This document shows, piece by piece, positions 50,847 to 58,163 of a stretch of DNA of 64,000 nt. Numbering within the stretch: the first letter of the stretch is position 1; each line of letters opens with the position of its first letter. Source of the DNA: Gammaproteobacteria bacterium. Its GTDB lineage: Bacteria > Pseudomonadota > Gammaproteobacteria > Pseudomonadales > Pseudohongiellaceae. Location: contig JAQWMX010000008.1 of assembly GCA_029246545.1 (NCBI GenBank), forward strand, positions 1 to 64,000, in the 5' to 3' direction. Made by a program: the position numbers and the translations under genes. Below the pieces are notes generated by a model that was given only the letters and a program-made list of their open reading frames with translations, searched no databases and was not told the DNA's origin.

Positions 50847-51632
50847 ATGGAATTAACGAATCAACAGAAATATTGGATAACCGGAGCAACCTCTGGTATC
50901 GGCAGAGCGCTATGTATTGAGCTTGCTCAGTTAGAACATAAGCTCATTATAAGTAGCCGCAATGCTGAAGAATTGGGGAAGTTAGCATTAGAGTATCCTA
51001 AGTTAATCCAAATCTTACCTTGTGATGTGTCAAATAATGAAGAAATGGCTGAATTATTTAGCACTAAGATGCCAACGCTTAAAAATCTTGATGGTATCTT
51101 TTTATGCGCAGGGGTCTGTGAATATATTGATCTACCAAAGTTTAATTTGGATGCTTTCCAAAAAGCAGTGGCTATCAATTATCTAGGTACGGTGAATTCC
51201 TGTGCTGCAGCATATCCTTTATTAAGCAATTCAGTTTCGGACATGCCAAATAAAAAACCGTTTATTGCTGGGCTTTGTTCAATGAGCTCCTATCTTGGTT
51301 TTCCACGAGCAGAAGCTTATGGCGCCTCAAAGGCGGCCATGGCTTATTTTTTAAACTCTTTGCGAGCGGATATAGGCGACAAAATTGATGTCATTCCAGT
51401 GTATTTGGGTTTTGTAAAAACACCAATGACAGCGCAAAACGATTTCCCTATGCCTTTTTTAATTAGTCCTGAAGAGGCAGCTAGAGGAATTTTAAATAAA
51501 TTAACAAAACGCCCCTTAAGAATTAATTTACCTTGGAGACTGCATGCAGTGCTGGGTACTTTTAGTAAATTACAGAGATTATGGTACCAAACGATTATCC
51601 CGAGAATGCGGCGCTCAAGGAATGTGACTTAA
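50847..51632 (+). CDS. SDR-family NAD(P)-dependent oxidoreductase
   Basis: The 261-residue product has the full SDR layout: the cofactor motif W-I-T-G-A-T-S-G-I-G-R near residue 10, I-F-L-C-A-G-V, the Ser in S-M-S-S-Y and the Y-G-A-S-K catalytic pair near 156-160. It differs from the beheaded SDR at the left edge in being complete. It lies second in the operon headed by the NTF2-like gene. In comparable clusters the SDR accompanies fatty-acid modification enzymes. Substrate unknown. Its TAA stop overlaps the ATG of the next gene. Confidence 0.9.
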   Translation: MELTNQQKYWITGATSGIGRALCIELAQLEHKLIISSRNAEELGKLALEYPKLIQILPCDVSNNEEMAELFSTKMPTLKNLDGIFLCAGVCEYIDLPKFNLDAFQKAVAINYLGTVNSCAAAYPLLSNSVSDMPNKKPFIAGLCSMSSYLGFPRAEAYGASKAAMAYFLNSLRADIGDKIDVIPVYLGFVKTPMTAQNDFPMPFLISPEEAARGILNKLTKRPLRINLPWRLHAVLGTFSKLQRLWYQTIIPRMRRSRNVT

Positions 51633-52906
51633 TGAAAATAGCAGTAATTGGTAGTGGTATATCAGGTATGACAGCAGCCTATTATCTATCCGAAAATCAT
51701 GAAGTCACCTTGTTTGAGGCTGGCGACAGATTGGGTGGTCATACGGCCACTATTGATGTTGAAGAAGGTGAAAAGACAATACCTGTAGATACGGGTTTTA
51801 TTGTGTTTAATGACTGGACCTACCCAAACTTTATTGAGCTGCTAGATGAGCTTGGCGTAGATAGTCAGCCAACCCAAATGAGTTTTAGTGTGAGTGACAA
51901 GCAGTCTGGCATTGAATATGCAGGCACAAACTTAAATACCCTATTTGGTCGCCGCAAGAATTTGTTTTCAATTAAGCACCTTAAGATGCTTAAGGAAATC
52001 GTCACTTTTAATAAACAAGTTGAAGGTCACCTAGCTCAAATGCAAGATGATAATCAATTAACCTTGGGGCAATATCTTGAGACTTATACTTACTCAGAAG
52101 CTTTTAAGAATTTATATATAGTTCCGATGGGCTCAGCAATTTGGTCAGCTAAGCAAAGCGATATGTTAAAAATGCCATTGAGCTTTTTTGTGAAATTTTT
52201 TAGAAACCATGGCTTGTTGAATTTAAAAGAAAGACCACAATGGCGAGTCATAAAAGGTGGGTCTAGTGCTTATATTGAGCCCTTAATTGCACCCTATAAA
52301 GATAGAATTCGCTTAAATACGGCCGTCTATGAAGTTGATAGAAATATTACTGGCTCATATGTCACTTTAAAAACCAAAGAAGGAGAGGAGGCATTTGATC
52401 ATGTGATATTTTCTTGTCACAGTAATCAAGCATTGGCTTGCTTGAATGATGTTAATAAATTAGAAAAAGAAATATTACAGTCTATTCCTTATAGCAATAA
52501 CGAAGTTGTATTGCATACCGATAAAGGTGTTTTGCCGAAGACGAAGCGTTGTTGGTCAAGCTGGAATGTTAGCTTAGGAGATCAAAATGAAATACCTTGT
52601 CTTAGTTATAATATGAATATTCTTCAAGGTATTGATAGTGATCAAACCTATTGTGTCACTTTAAATCAGTCTGATTGTATTGACCCACAAAAAGTAATTG
52701 GCGTATACAACTACGAGCATCCTGTTTTTACCACTGAGAGTGTAGAAGCACAGAGTAGATGGGGCGAGATAAATGGCAAGAGAAACACCTGGTTTTGTGG
52801 GGCATACTGGCGTAATGGTTTTCATGAGGATGGTGTTTGGAGTGCGCGTAGAGTAAGTGACACTCTTGAGCAGGTAGCTGTTAAGTCAACATTGAGTGCT
52901 GCTTAA
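51632..52906 (+). CDS. FAD-dependent amine oxidase-like oxidoreductase
   Basis: From ATG 51632 (TAATG overlap with the SDR gene; an upstream GTG-like start is not needed) the product is 424 residues. It begins I-A-V-I-G-S-G-I-S-G-M-T-A-A-Y, the Rossmann FAD motif, followed by T-L-F-E-A-G-D-R-L-G-G-H and a C-terminal F-C-G-A-Y-W-R-N-G-F-H-E-D-G-V. Relatives sit beside CFA-like methyltransferases in ECF-ChrR regulons and have been connected to furan fatty-acid formation in Rhodobacter; that exact role here is inference. It is third in the operon and probably acts on membrane lipids or carotenoid-like substrates. Confidence 0.88.
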   Translation: MKIAVIGSGISGMTAAYYLSENHEVTLFEAGDRLGGHTATIDVEEGEKTIPVDTGFIVFNDWTYPNFIELLDELGVDSQPTQMSFSVSDKQSGIEYAGTNLNTLFGRRKNLFSIKHLKMLKEIVTFNKQVEGHLAQMQDDNQLTLGQYLETYTYSEAFKNLYIVPMGSAIWSAKQSDMLKMPLSFFVKFFRNHGLLNLKERPQWRVIKGGSSAYIEPLIAPYKDRIRLNTAVYEVDRNITGSYVTLKTKEGEEAFDHVIFSCHSNQALACLNDVNKLEKEILQSIPYSNNEVVLHTDKGVLPKTKRCWSSWNVSLGDQNEIPCLSYNMNILQGIDSDQTYCVTLNQSDCIDPQKVIGVYNYEHPVFTTESVEAQSRWGEINGKRNTWFCGAYWRNGFHEDGVWSARRVSDTLEQVAVKSTLSAA

Positions 52907-53697
52907 TGAAAGTTTCTGGTTCAATCAATAAAAGTGAATTTAACAGCGCTATTTATGACGGAGTAGTAAGTCATTGTCGTTTGCAACCAATAGAGCATAG
53001 TTTTCATTACAAGGTTTACATGATGTTCATTGACCTTGCAGAAGCAGAAAGCTTGTTTAAAAAATCATGGTTTTGGTCTTTTAAGAAATGGAATTTAGCT
53101 TGTTTCATCAGAAAAGATTATTTAGGTGATGAAAATATTTCTTTAGATGAATCGGTGAGAAATAAGGTAGAACTTGAAACAGGAAAGCGTCCTTCAGGAA
53201 GAATATGTGTTCTAACTAATTTTCGATACTTTGGCTATATCAACAATCCAATCACGTGCTATTACTGTTACAACAACGAAGACCAATTAGAGTATTTAGT
53301 AGCGGAAGTAACTAACACTCCTTGGGGAGAAAGGCATGCCTATGTGATTCCTTGTGATAATGATCAAGGTTATATCAATGGGAGTTTCACTAAAGAACAT
53401 CATGTTTCACCTTTTATGCCCATGCAAATGGAATACTCTTGGCGTAGTAACTCCCCCAAAGAAAGATTAAACATATTAATCGATACTTTTCATCAAGATA
53501 AAAAATATTTTACTGCTAGTCTCATGCTGAATCGTAAGAAAGCAAGTCCAGCCAATCTAACTAAGGTGATGGTTGCTTACCCATTAATAACAATCAAAGT
53601 GCTTGCTGGCATATATTGGCAGGCATTTTTGCTATGGATTAAAAAAGTACCATTTTATTCAAATCCTAAGTCTTTAAGAGCACAGCAAAATAAATGA
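52906..53697 (+). CDS. DUF1365 domain protein
   Basis: The 263-residue product matches DUF1365: I-Y-D-G-V-V-S-H-C-R-L-Q-P near the start, F-H-Y-K-V-Y-M-M-F-I-D-L, R-I-C-V-L-T-N-F-R-Y-F-G-Y-I-N-N-P-I and E-H-H-V-S-P-F-M-P-M. DUF1365 genes are nearly always next to FAD-oxidoreductase and CFA-like methyltransferase genes, as here. A hydrophobic stretch near the C-terminus (residues about 222-244) may associate with the membrane. Its start overlaps the previous stop (TAATG). The biochemical role is unknown. Confidence 0.88.
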   Translation: MKVSGSINKSEFNSAIYDGVVSHCRLQPIEHSFHYKVYMMFIDLAEAESLFKKSWFWSFKKWNLACFIRKDYLGDENISLDESVRNKVELETGKRPSGRICVLTNFRYFGYINNPITCYYCYNNEDQLEYLVAEVTNTPWGERHAYVIPCDNDQGYINGSFTKEHHVSPFMPMQMEYSWRSNSPKERLNILIDTFHQDKKYFTASLMLNRKKASPANLTKVMVAYPLITIKVLAGIYWQAFLLWIKKVPFYSNPKSLRAQQNK

Positions 53698-53734
53698 ATA
53701 TGAATATTTTAAGTAATAGGAATGGAGCTAAACC

Positions 53735-55012
53735 TTGAGAGAATCTACTTTAAATCCTGCTAAAAATAATTTTAAAACCAAAGTTATCTTTCCTGACATC
53801 GCCCGTAAGACAATTTTAAGCGTACTTAAAAATATTAAGCAAGGTTGTCTAGTGATAGAAGAGGGATCTGAGAAAATGATTTTTGGAGAGCTGTCTTCGC
53901 AGGAAGATTTAAGAGCGCATGCGGTAGTTCATGACCCAAAGGTATACTCAATGATGCTTAGAAATGGTGATTTAGGTGCTGGGGAGGCCTATATGCTTGG
54001 ATTGTGGTCTTCACCTCAAGTGCTGAATGTGGTTCGAATTTTCGTATCAAATATGCATGCTCTTGAAAGAATAAATGGACAAAAATCTCTGTGGCAAAAA
54101 TTTTCTGGTTCGCTGACTCATTGGATGAGAGAAAATTCGCAGAAAAATGCGAAACAAAATATTGCTGCTCACTATGATCTTAGCAATGATTTCTTCTCGC
54201 ATTTTTTAGATGAAACGATGGCTTATTCATCAGGTATATTTTTAAGCGATGAGCATAGTTTGCAGCAGGCTTCAGAATATAAATTTAAACATATTTGTGA
54301 CAGATTGCAGTTAAATGAATTAGATCACCTCCTGGAAATTGGCACTGGTTGGGGTGGCTTAGCGATTTATGCAGCCAAACATTATGGTTGTCGAGTAACG
54401 ACCACAACTCTGTCAGAAGAACAGTTTGCTTATGCAAAAAAATGGGTTGCACGTGAAGGACTTGAAGATAAAATTAATCTGTTGCTAAAAGATTATCGCG
54501 ATCTCGAAGGTAGATTTGATAAGTTGGTGTCAGTTGAAATGATTGAGGCTGTCGGTGCTAAGTACTATTCAAAATATTTTTCTAAATGTAATGAGTTGTT
54601 AAATGAAGATGGCTTGATGTTGATACAAGCAATCACCATTAGTGACCAGCGTTTCCAACAGTCGGTAAAATCTATGGACTTTATCAAGTGCTATATTTTT
54701 CCGGGTGGCCAGTTACCTAGCAATAGCGTAATCAGCAAGCATATTGCTAATGATACTAATATGCAGTTAGTCGGCATGGAAGATATCACTCTAGATTACG
54801 CGAAAACTCTAATGCATTGGCGTAAAAGGTTTTTTGAAAAAATTGATGAGGTAAAACAATTAGGCGTCGATGATACCTTTATAAGAATGTGGGAATATTA
54901 TTTATGTTTTTGTGAAGGTGGGTTTCGTGAAAGGGTTATCCATACCGGACAATTCCTAATGGCGAAACCAGGCTTTAGAGCATTACCAAGGATAAAAGTA
55001 GACCCGTCATAA
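53735..55012 (+). CDS. Cyclopropane-fatty-acid synthase-like SAM methyltransferase
   Basis: The 425-residue product is a CFA-synthase-family methyltransferase that acts on unsaturated acyl chains of phospholipids. The SAM motif is L-L-E-I-G-T-G-W-G-G-L near residue 200, with Q-N-I-A-A-H-Y-D-L-S-N-D-F-F before it and V-S-V-E-M-I-E-A-V-G after it; I-F-P-G-G-Q-L-P-S is also conserved. The start is TTG 53735, set by GGAGCTAAACC seven bases ahead. It is the fifth gene of the operon and follows DUF1365. Known relatives are induced by singlet oxygen. Cyclopropane versus methylated or furan product cannot be told. Confidence 0.9.
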   Translation: MRESTLNPAKNNFKTKVIFPDIARKTILSVLKNIKQGCLVIEEGSEKMIFGELSSQEDLRAHAVVHDPKVYSMMLRNGDLGAGEAYMLGLWSSPQVLNVVRIFVSNMHALERINGQKSLWQKFSGSLTHWMRENSQKNAKQNIAAHYDLSNDFFSHFLDETMAYSSGIFLSDEHSLQQASEYKFKHICDRLQLNELDHLLEIGTGWGGLAIYAAKHYGCRVTTTTLSEEQFAYAKKWVAREGLEDKINLLLKDYRDLEGRFDKLVSVEMIEAVGAKYYSKYFSKCNELLNEDGLMLIQAITISDQRFQQSVKSMDFIKCYIFPGGQLPSNSVISKHIANDTNMQLVGMEDITLDYAKTLMHWRKRFFEKIDEVKQLGVDDTFIRMWEYYLCFCEGGFRERVIHTGQFLMAKPGFRALPRIKVDPS

Positions 55013-55013
55013 T

Positions 55014-55550
55014 ATGGCTAGAATGAAAGGTATTGGCTTTATATTGTGTGGGGTTCTCATTCTTTCTTCTTGTACTGGCATTCCTGAGGGAATACAGCCC
55101 ATTACCCATTTTGAAATAGAAAAATATCTTGGTCAGTGGTATGAAATTGCCAGATTAGACCATTCATTTGAAAGAGGGATGGCAGGGGTTACTGCTACTT
55201 ACAGCATGAGAGAAGATGGTGGAATAAAAGTCTTGAATGAAGGGTTTTTAGCTAATGAAAATTTCTGGGACCAAGCCGAAGGTAAAGCTTATTTTATTAG
55301 CCAAGGGGACGTGGCGCATCTAAAAGTGTCTTTCTTTGGTCCATTCTATGGTTCCTATATTGTATTCCAGCTAGGTGATAATTATGACTATGCTTTTGTT
55401 ACGAGCACGAATAAGTCTTACTTATGGTTTTTATCAAGAGAAGCAGAAATAAATGAAAGCTTGAAACAGGAATTTATTGAGTTAGTAACGGGCCTTGATT
55501 ATAAAATTGACGAGCTAATCTGGGTTGACCATAACATTGTTAAAGATTAG
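55014..55550 (+). CDS. blc: Lipocalin family lipoprotein (Blc-like)
   Basis: The 178-residue product has a lipobox (L-I-L-S-S-C), so it is probably attached to the outer membrane. It is a bacterial lipocalin with the G-x-W motif L-G-Q-W-Y-E-I-A-R-L-D-H-S-F-E and the later Y-D-Y-A-F-V-T-S and Y-L-W-F-L-S-R segments. Blc binds lysophospholipids and helps during membrane damage. Its ATG lies one base after the CFA-like gene stop, so it ends the lipid-repair operon. Confidence 0.9.
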   Translation: MARMKGIGFILCGVLILSSCTGIPEGIQPITHFEIEKYLGQWYEIARLDHSFERGMAGVTATYSMREDGGIKVLNEGFLANENFWDQAEGKAYFISQGDVAHLKVSFFGPFYGSYIVFQLGDNYDYAFVTSTNKSYLWFLSREAEINESLKQEFIELVTGLDYKIDELIWVDHNIVKD

Positions 55551-55582
55551 TTATTTTCCTTCTAGTTCATCGAGATCTTTAT

Positions 55583-56044
55583 TTATTTGATCGGCAGATA
55601 AATGTCAGTCAGCATATCGTTATCTTTTACATCAGGGCCAACATTGATGTAATGAAAAAAGAAAGGGTAGTCTCTTAACTCTTCGCCACTTTCAGGTAAC
55701 CATTCACGATAAAGATAATCAGCTGCAGGTATGTAGTCTCTTGACCCATGATGTCCTATTACTGCGCAACGGCCTTCGGGTATTATTTTATTAACAACGC
55801 CTTGTGGGTTTTCAGCAATTTCTGCACCTACAGAAACACAAATATCTAATCGATAATCTTCGGGTAAAGTGCTGGCTGGATCACTGTAATGGATGCCGTA
55901 AGTATTACCTTCACTTGGCTTATACCCATATGCTTGTCGCCATTCTATGAATTTTTTTGATGTGTTATATGTTAGATGCTCTGGACCATGATGTTCCAAA
56001 GCGGCAATCTTAGTTTCCGGGAAATTAATTATTTTTACTTGCAT
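55583..56044 (-). CDS. GyrI-like small-molecule-binding domain protein
   Basis: The 153-residue product has the GyrI/SbmC (AraC effector-binding) fold: V-K-I-I-N-F-P-E-T-K-I-A-A-L-E-H-H-G-P near the start, Y-G-I-H-Y-S-D-P, Y-R-L-D-I-C-V-S-V, G-R-C-A-V-I-G-H-H-G-S and a C-terminal D-I-Y-L-P-I-K. No helix-turn-helix is present, so it is a stand-alone effector-binding domain like those that protect gyrase or hydrolyse small substrates. It is convergent with the lipocalin gene and not part of the operon. Confidence 0.85.
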   Translation of the reverse strand: MQVKIINFPETKIAALEHHGPEHLTYNTSKKFIEWRQAYGYKPSEGNTYGIHYSDPASTLPEDYRLDICVSVGAEIAENPQGVVNKIIPEGRCAVIGHHGSRDYIPAADYLYREWLPESGEELRDYPFFFHYINVGPDVKDNDMLTDIYLPIK

Positions 56045-56138
56045 GTTTTGACTCCTGTTAATATTTTTTAAATCTACTAAGAGGTTAAATATTTCCCAAT
56101 CAAGGTTGGCTCTAAATTCGCTGGGAGTTTGTTTTAAT

Positions 56139-56219
56139 GTTCATCCGAACGAATATATTGCAAAACAGGCATTTTTTGATACTTACCCCCAAGAATTAAG
56201 TTTGCGTAATGCAATATGA
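56139..56219 (+). pseudogene. DUF1722 3' end, diverged duplicate fragment
   Basis: This stretch encodes V-H-P-N-E-Y-I-A-K-Q-A-F-F-D then Y-P-Q-E-L-S-L-R-N-A-I and TGA, matching the last 27 codons of the DUF523/DUF1722 gene at 47366-47446. Nucleotide identity is high but clearly not complete. The A-T-A-T-G-A junction with the following photolyase-like start is kept as in the intact locus. Only the tail remains; upstream sequence is unrelated. Confidence 0.8.
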
Positions 56220-57007
56220 GTCTACAACTTGTTTGGTTTAGAAATGATCTGCGCAAAGAAGACAACACGGCGTTAATTCAAGCAATAGATAAGGGGCCTT
56301 GCGTAGCAATCTATATTGCCACTCCAGATCAATGGCAAGCCCATGATGATGCGCTAATCAAAATAGATTTCTGGCGTAGAAACTTAACTGAGCTACAGCA
56401 AAGCCTTAAAAAAATAGGCGTTTCATTATTTTACTTTCAGGTTCCAACTTATGCTATTGCGGGAAGAATGTCGACCGAAGATACCTTTGTATTCTTTTTT
56501 TCAGGACACGGGGATCAAGTTACCAGGGCTGATGGTTTTGAAAGCAGTGACCCAGATGGTCAGGATGAAATAATTGAGCTTTATGATGGCGCAGTTTTGG
56601 ATAACGAATTGAATGACATGCTAGCGCAGATAGATGTTGGTAAGACCTTAATTATTCTTGATTCCTGTTTTAGTGGAGGCTTCTCTAAAGATGTTATTTC
56701 AGTACCAGGGCGTATGGGTCTATTTTCCTCTGAAGAAGATGTGACTTCGCAAGTCGCTTTTAAATTCCAGGCGGGCGGTTATCTCTCATACTTCTTTGAA
56801 GAGGCTTTAACAGATACATATGCAGATAGCGATCAAGACGGTAGCCTCAATGCAATTGAGCTTAGTCAGTTTTTACATGAGCGTTTCAGACTAGATGTGA
56901 AATCTTTCGGAGATGAAAACTATGTAACAACTGGTGGGCCGCAGAGTAATTATCAGCATTTAGTTGTTGATAGAGGCAGCTTGGATCCTTTTGATATTCT
57001 TTTCTAG
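56216..57007 (+). CDS. Photolyase N-terminus fused in frame to a caspase-like (C14) domain with EF-hand
   Basis: Residues 1-80 are a diverged copy of the PhrB antenna-domain start (Q-L-V-W-F-R-N-D-L-R, F-W-R-R-N-L). From about residue 81 the chain becomes a caspase-fold peptidase: F-F-F-S-G-H-G-D-Q with catalytic His98 and I-I-L-D-S-C-F-S-G-G with catalytic Cys151. Residues 204-215 fit an EF-hand loop (D-S-D-Q-D-G-S-L-N-A-I-E). The join falls near 56456 and keeps the frame. The caspase part has lost the N-terminal strand and any export signal, so this is probably a chance fusion made by deletion between a second DUF1722-phrB copy and a metacaspase gene. The catalytic dyad is intact, so activity cannot be excluded. 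Confidence 0.8.
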   Translation: MSLQLVWFRNDLRKEDNTALIQAIDKGPCVAIYIATPDQWQAHDDALIKIDFWRRNLTELQQSLKKIGVSLFYFQVPTYAIAGRMSTEDTFVFFFSGHGDQVTRADGFESSDPDGQDEIIELYDGAVLDNELNDMLAQIDVGKTLIILDSCFSGGFSKDVISVPGRMGLFSSEEDVTSQVAFKFQAGGYLSYFFEEALTDTYADSDQDGSLNAIELSQFLHERFRLDVKSFGDENYVTTGGPQSNYQHLVVDRGSLDPFDILF

Positions 57008-57068
57008 GCCATTTGTATCATTGCTAGCCCAACAAGATTAGTACTTAAAAATGCTGAGATTGGCGGGT

Positions 57069-58100
57069 TTAAGCAACTTCCCAAGTGTGCCCACTACGCA
57101 GTAAGTCATTTATGCTGCCTTTGTCTTTACCCTGGCGTAATTGTTCACGTTGAATAATTAAATCATCAACGTAATTTGGTTTTGGGTTGTGATAGATCAC
57201 ACCGACAGCAACAGGGAAGTCTTCCCCGTCATCATTATTTCCGCCCATGGCACCGATTAATTGAGCCAGCGTAAGATTAGTTTGGTCATGAACCAATACT
57301 TCTTCTAATGAGCAATCTTCACCAATAGTGACAATTTCCAGTGCTAGAGATTCTATGTTTAGTCTAATGCCTTTATTTTTTTCTTTACCAAAAACTAGAG
57401 GTTGACCGTGTTCAATTTCAACACGAAAGTCAGCAGCAATTTTTTTATCTTTGACGTTTTCAAAAATGCCATCGTTATAGATTGGGCAGTTTTGTAAAAT
57501 TTCAACAAAGGAAGCACCTTCATGTGCATGAGCTGTTTTAATCACTGCGCTCAAATGTTTCATTTCAGTATCGATCGAGCGAGCTACATATGCAGCACCA
57601 GAACCTAAGGCAACTGCACATGGGGAAAGAGGCAAGTCGATTGAACCTTGCGGTGTAGAAGGCGAGCGTGTGCCGACTTTAGAAGTAGGTGAATATTGCC
57701 CTTTGGTTAATCCATAAATTTCGTTATTAAATAAAAGTATATTCAAGTTAACGTTACGGCGCAGCGCATGCATTGTGTGATTACCACCAATACTTAATGC
57801 ATCACCATCGCCAGTAATAACCCAAACATCTAATTCTGGATTGGCCAGTTTGACGCCAGTCGCAATTGATGGCGCACGACCATGGATAGTGTGGAAACCA
57901 TAAGTATTCATGTAATAAGGAAAGCGTGATGAACAGCCAATGCCTGAAACAAACACCTGATTTTCTTTTGGTTGATCGAATTCCGGCATGAGTTTCTGAA
58001 TAGTCTTCAAAATGGCATAGTCACCACAACCTGGACACCAACGTACTTCCTGGTCAGAGGTGAAGTCTTTAAGAGTAAGTTTGTTGACTGCCTGGTTCAT
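57069..58100 (-). CDS. korB: 2-oxoacid:ferredoxin oxidoreductase subunit beta (KorB-like)
   Basis: The beta subunit binds thiamine diphosphate and an iron-sulfur cluster. The 343-residue product has W-C-P-G-C-G-D-Y near residue 21, G-I-G-C-S-S-R-F-P-Y-Y near 53, the TPP motif G-D-G-D-A-L-S-I-G-G-N-H and later N-N-E-I-Y-G-L-T-K-G-Q-Y-S-P-T. Length and wording fit the two-subunit 2-oxoglutarate type (KorAB), which replaces or supplements the 2-oxoglutarate dehydrogenase step. It follows korA by 63 bp on the same strand. Substrate (2-oxoglutarate versus pyruvate) is inferred. Confidence 0.9.
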   Translation of the reverse strand: MNQAVNKLTLKDFTSDQEVRWCPGCGDYAILKTIQKLMPEFDQPKENQVFVSGIGCSSRFPYYMNTYGFHTIHGRAPSIATGVKLANPELDVWVITGDGDALSIGGNHTMHALRRNVNLNILLFNNEIYGLTKGQYSPTSKVGTRSPSTPQGSIDLPLSPCAVALGSGAAYVARSIDTEMKHLSAVIKTAHAHEGASFVEILQNCPIYNDGIFENVKDKKIAADFRVEIEHGQPLVFGKEKNKGIRLNIESLALEIVTIGEDCSLEEVLVHDQTNLTLAQLIGAMGGNNDDGEDFPVAVGVIYHNPKPNYVDDLIIQREQLRQGKDKGSINDLLRSGHTWEVA

Positions 58101-58163
58101 AAATTTTTCCTACGTTCTCTTCTGAATTTGGTTTTAACTTCAGAGTTTTAGCATTTATATAGC

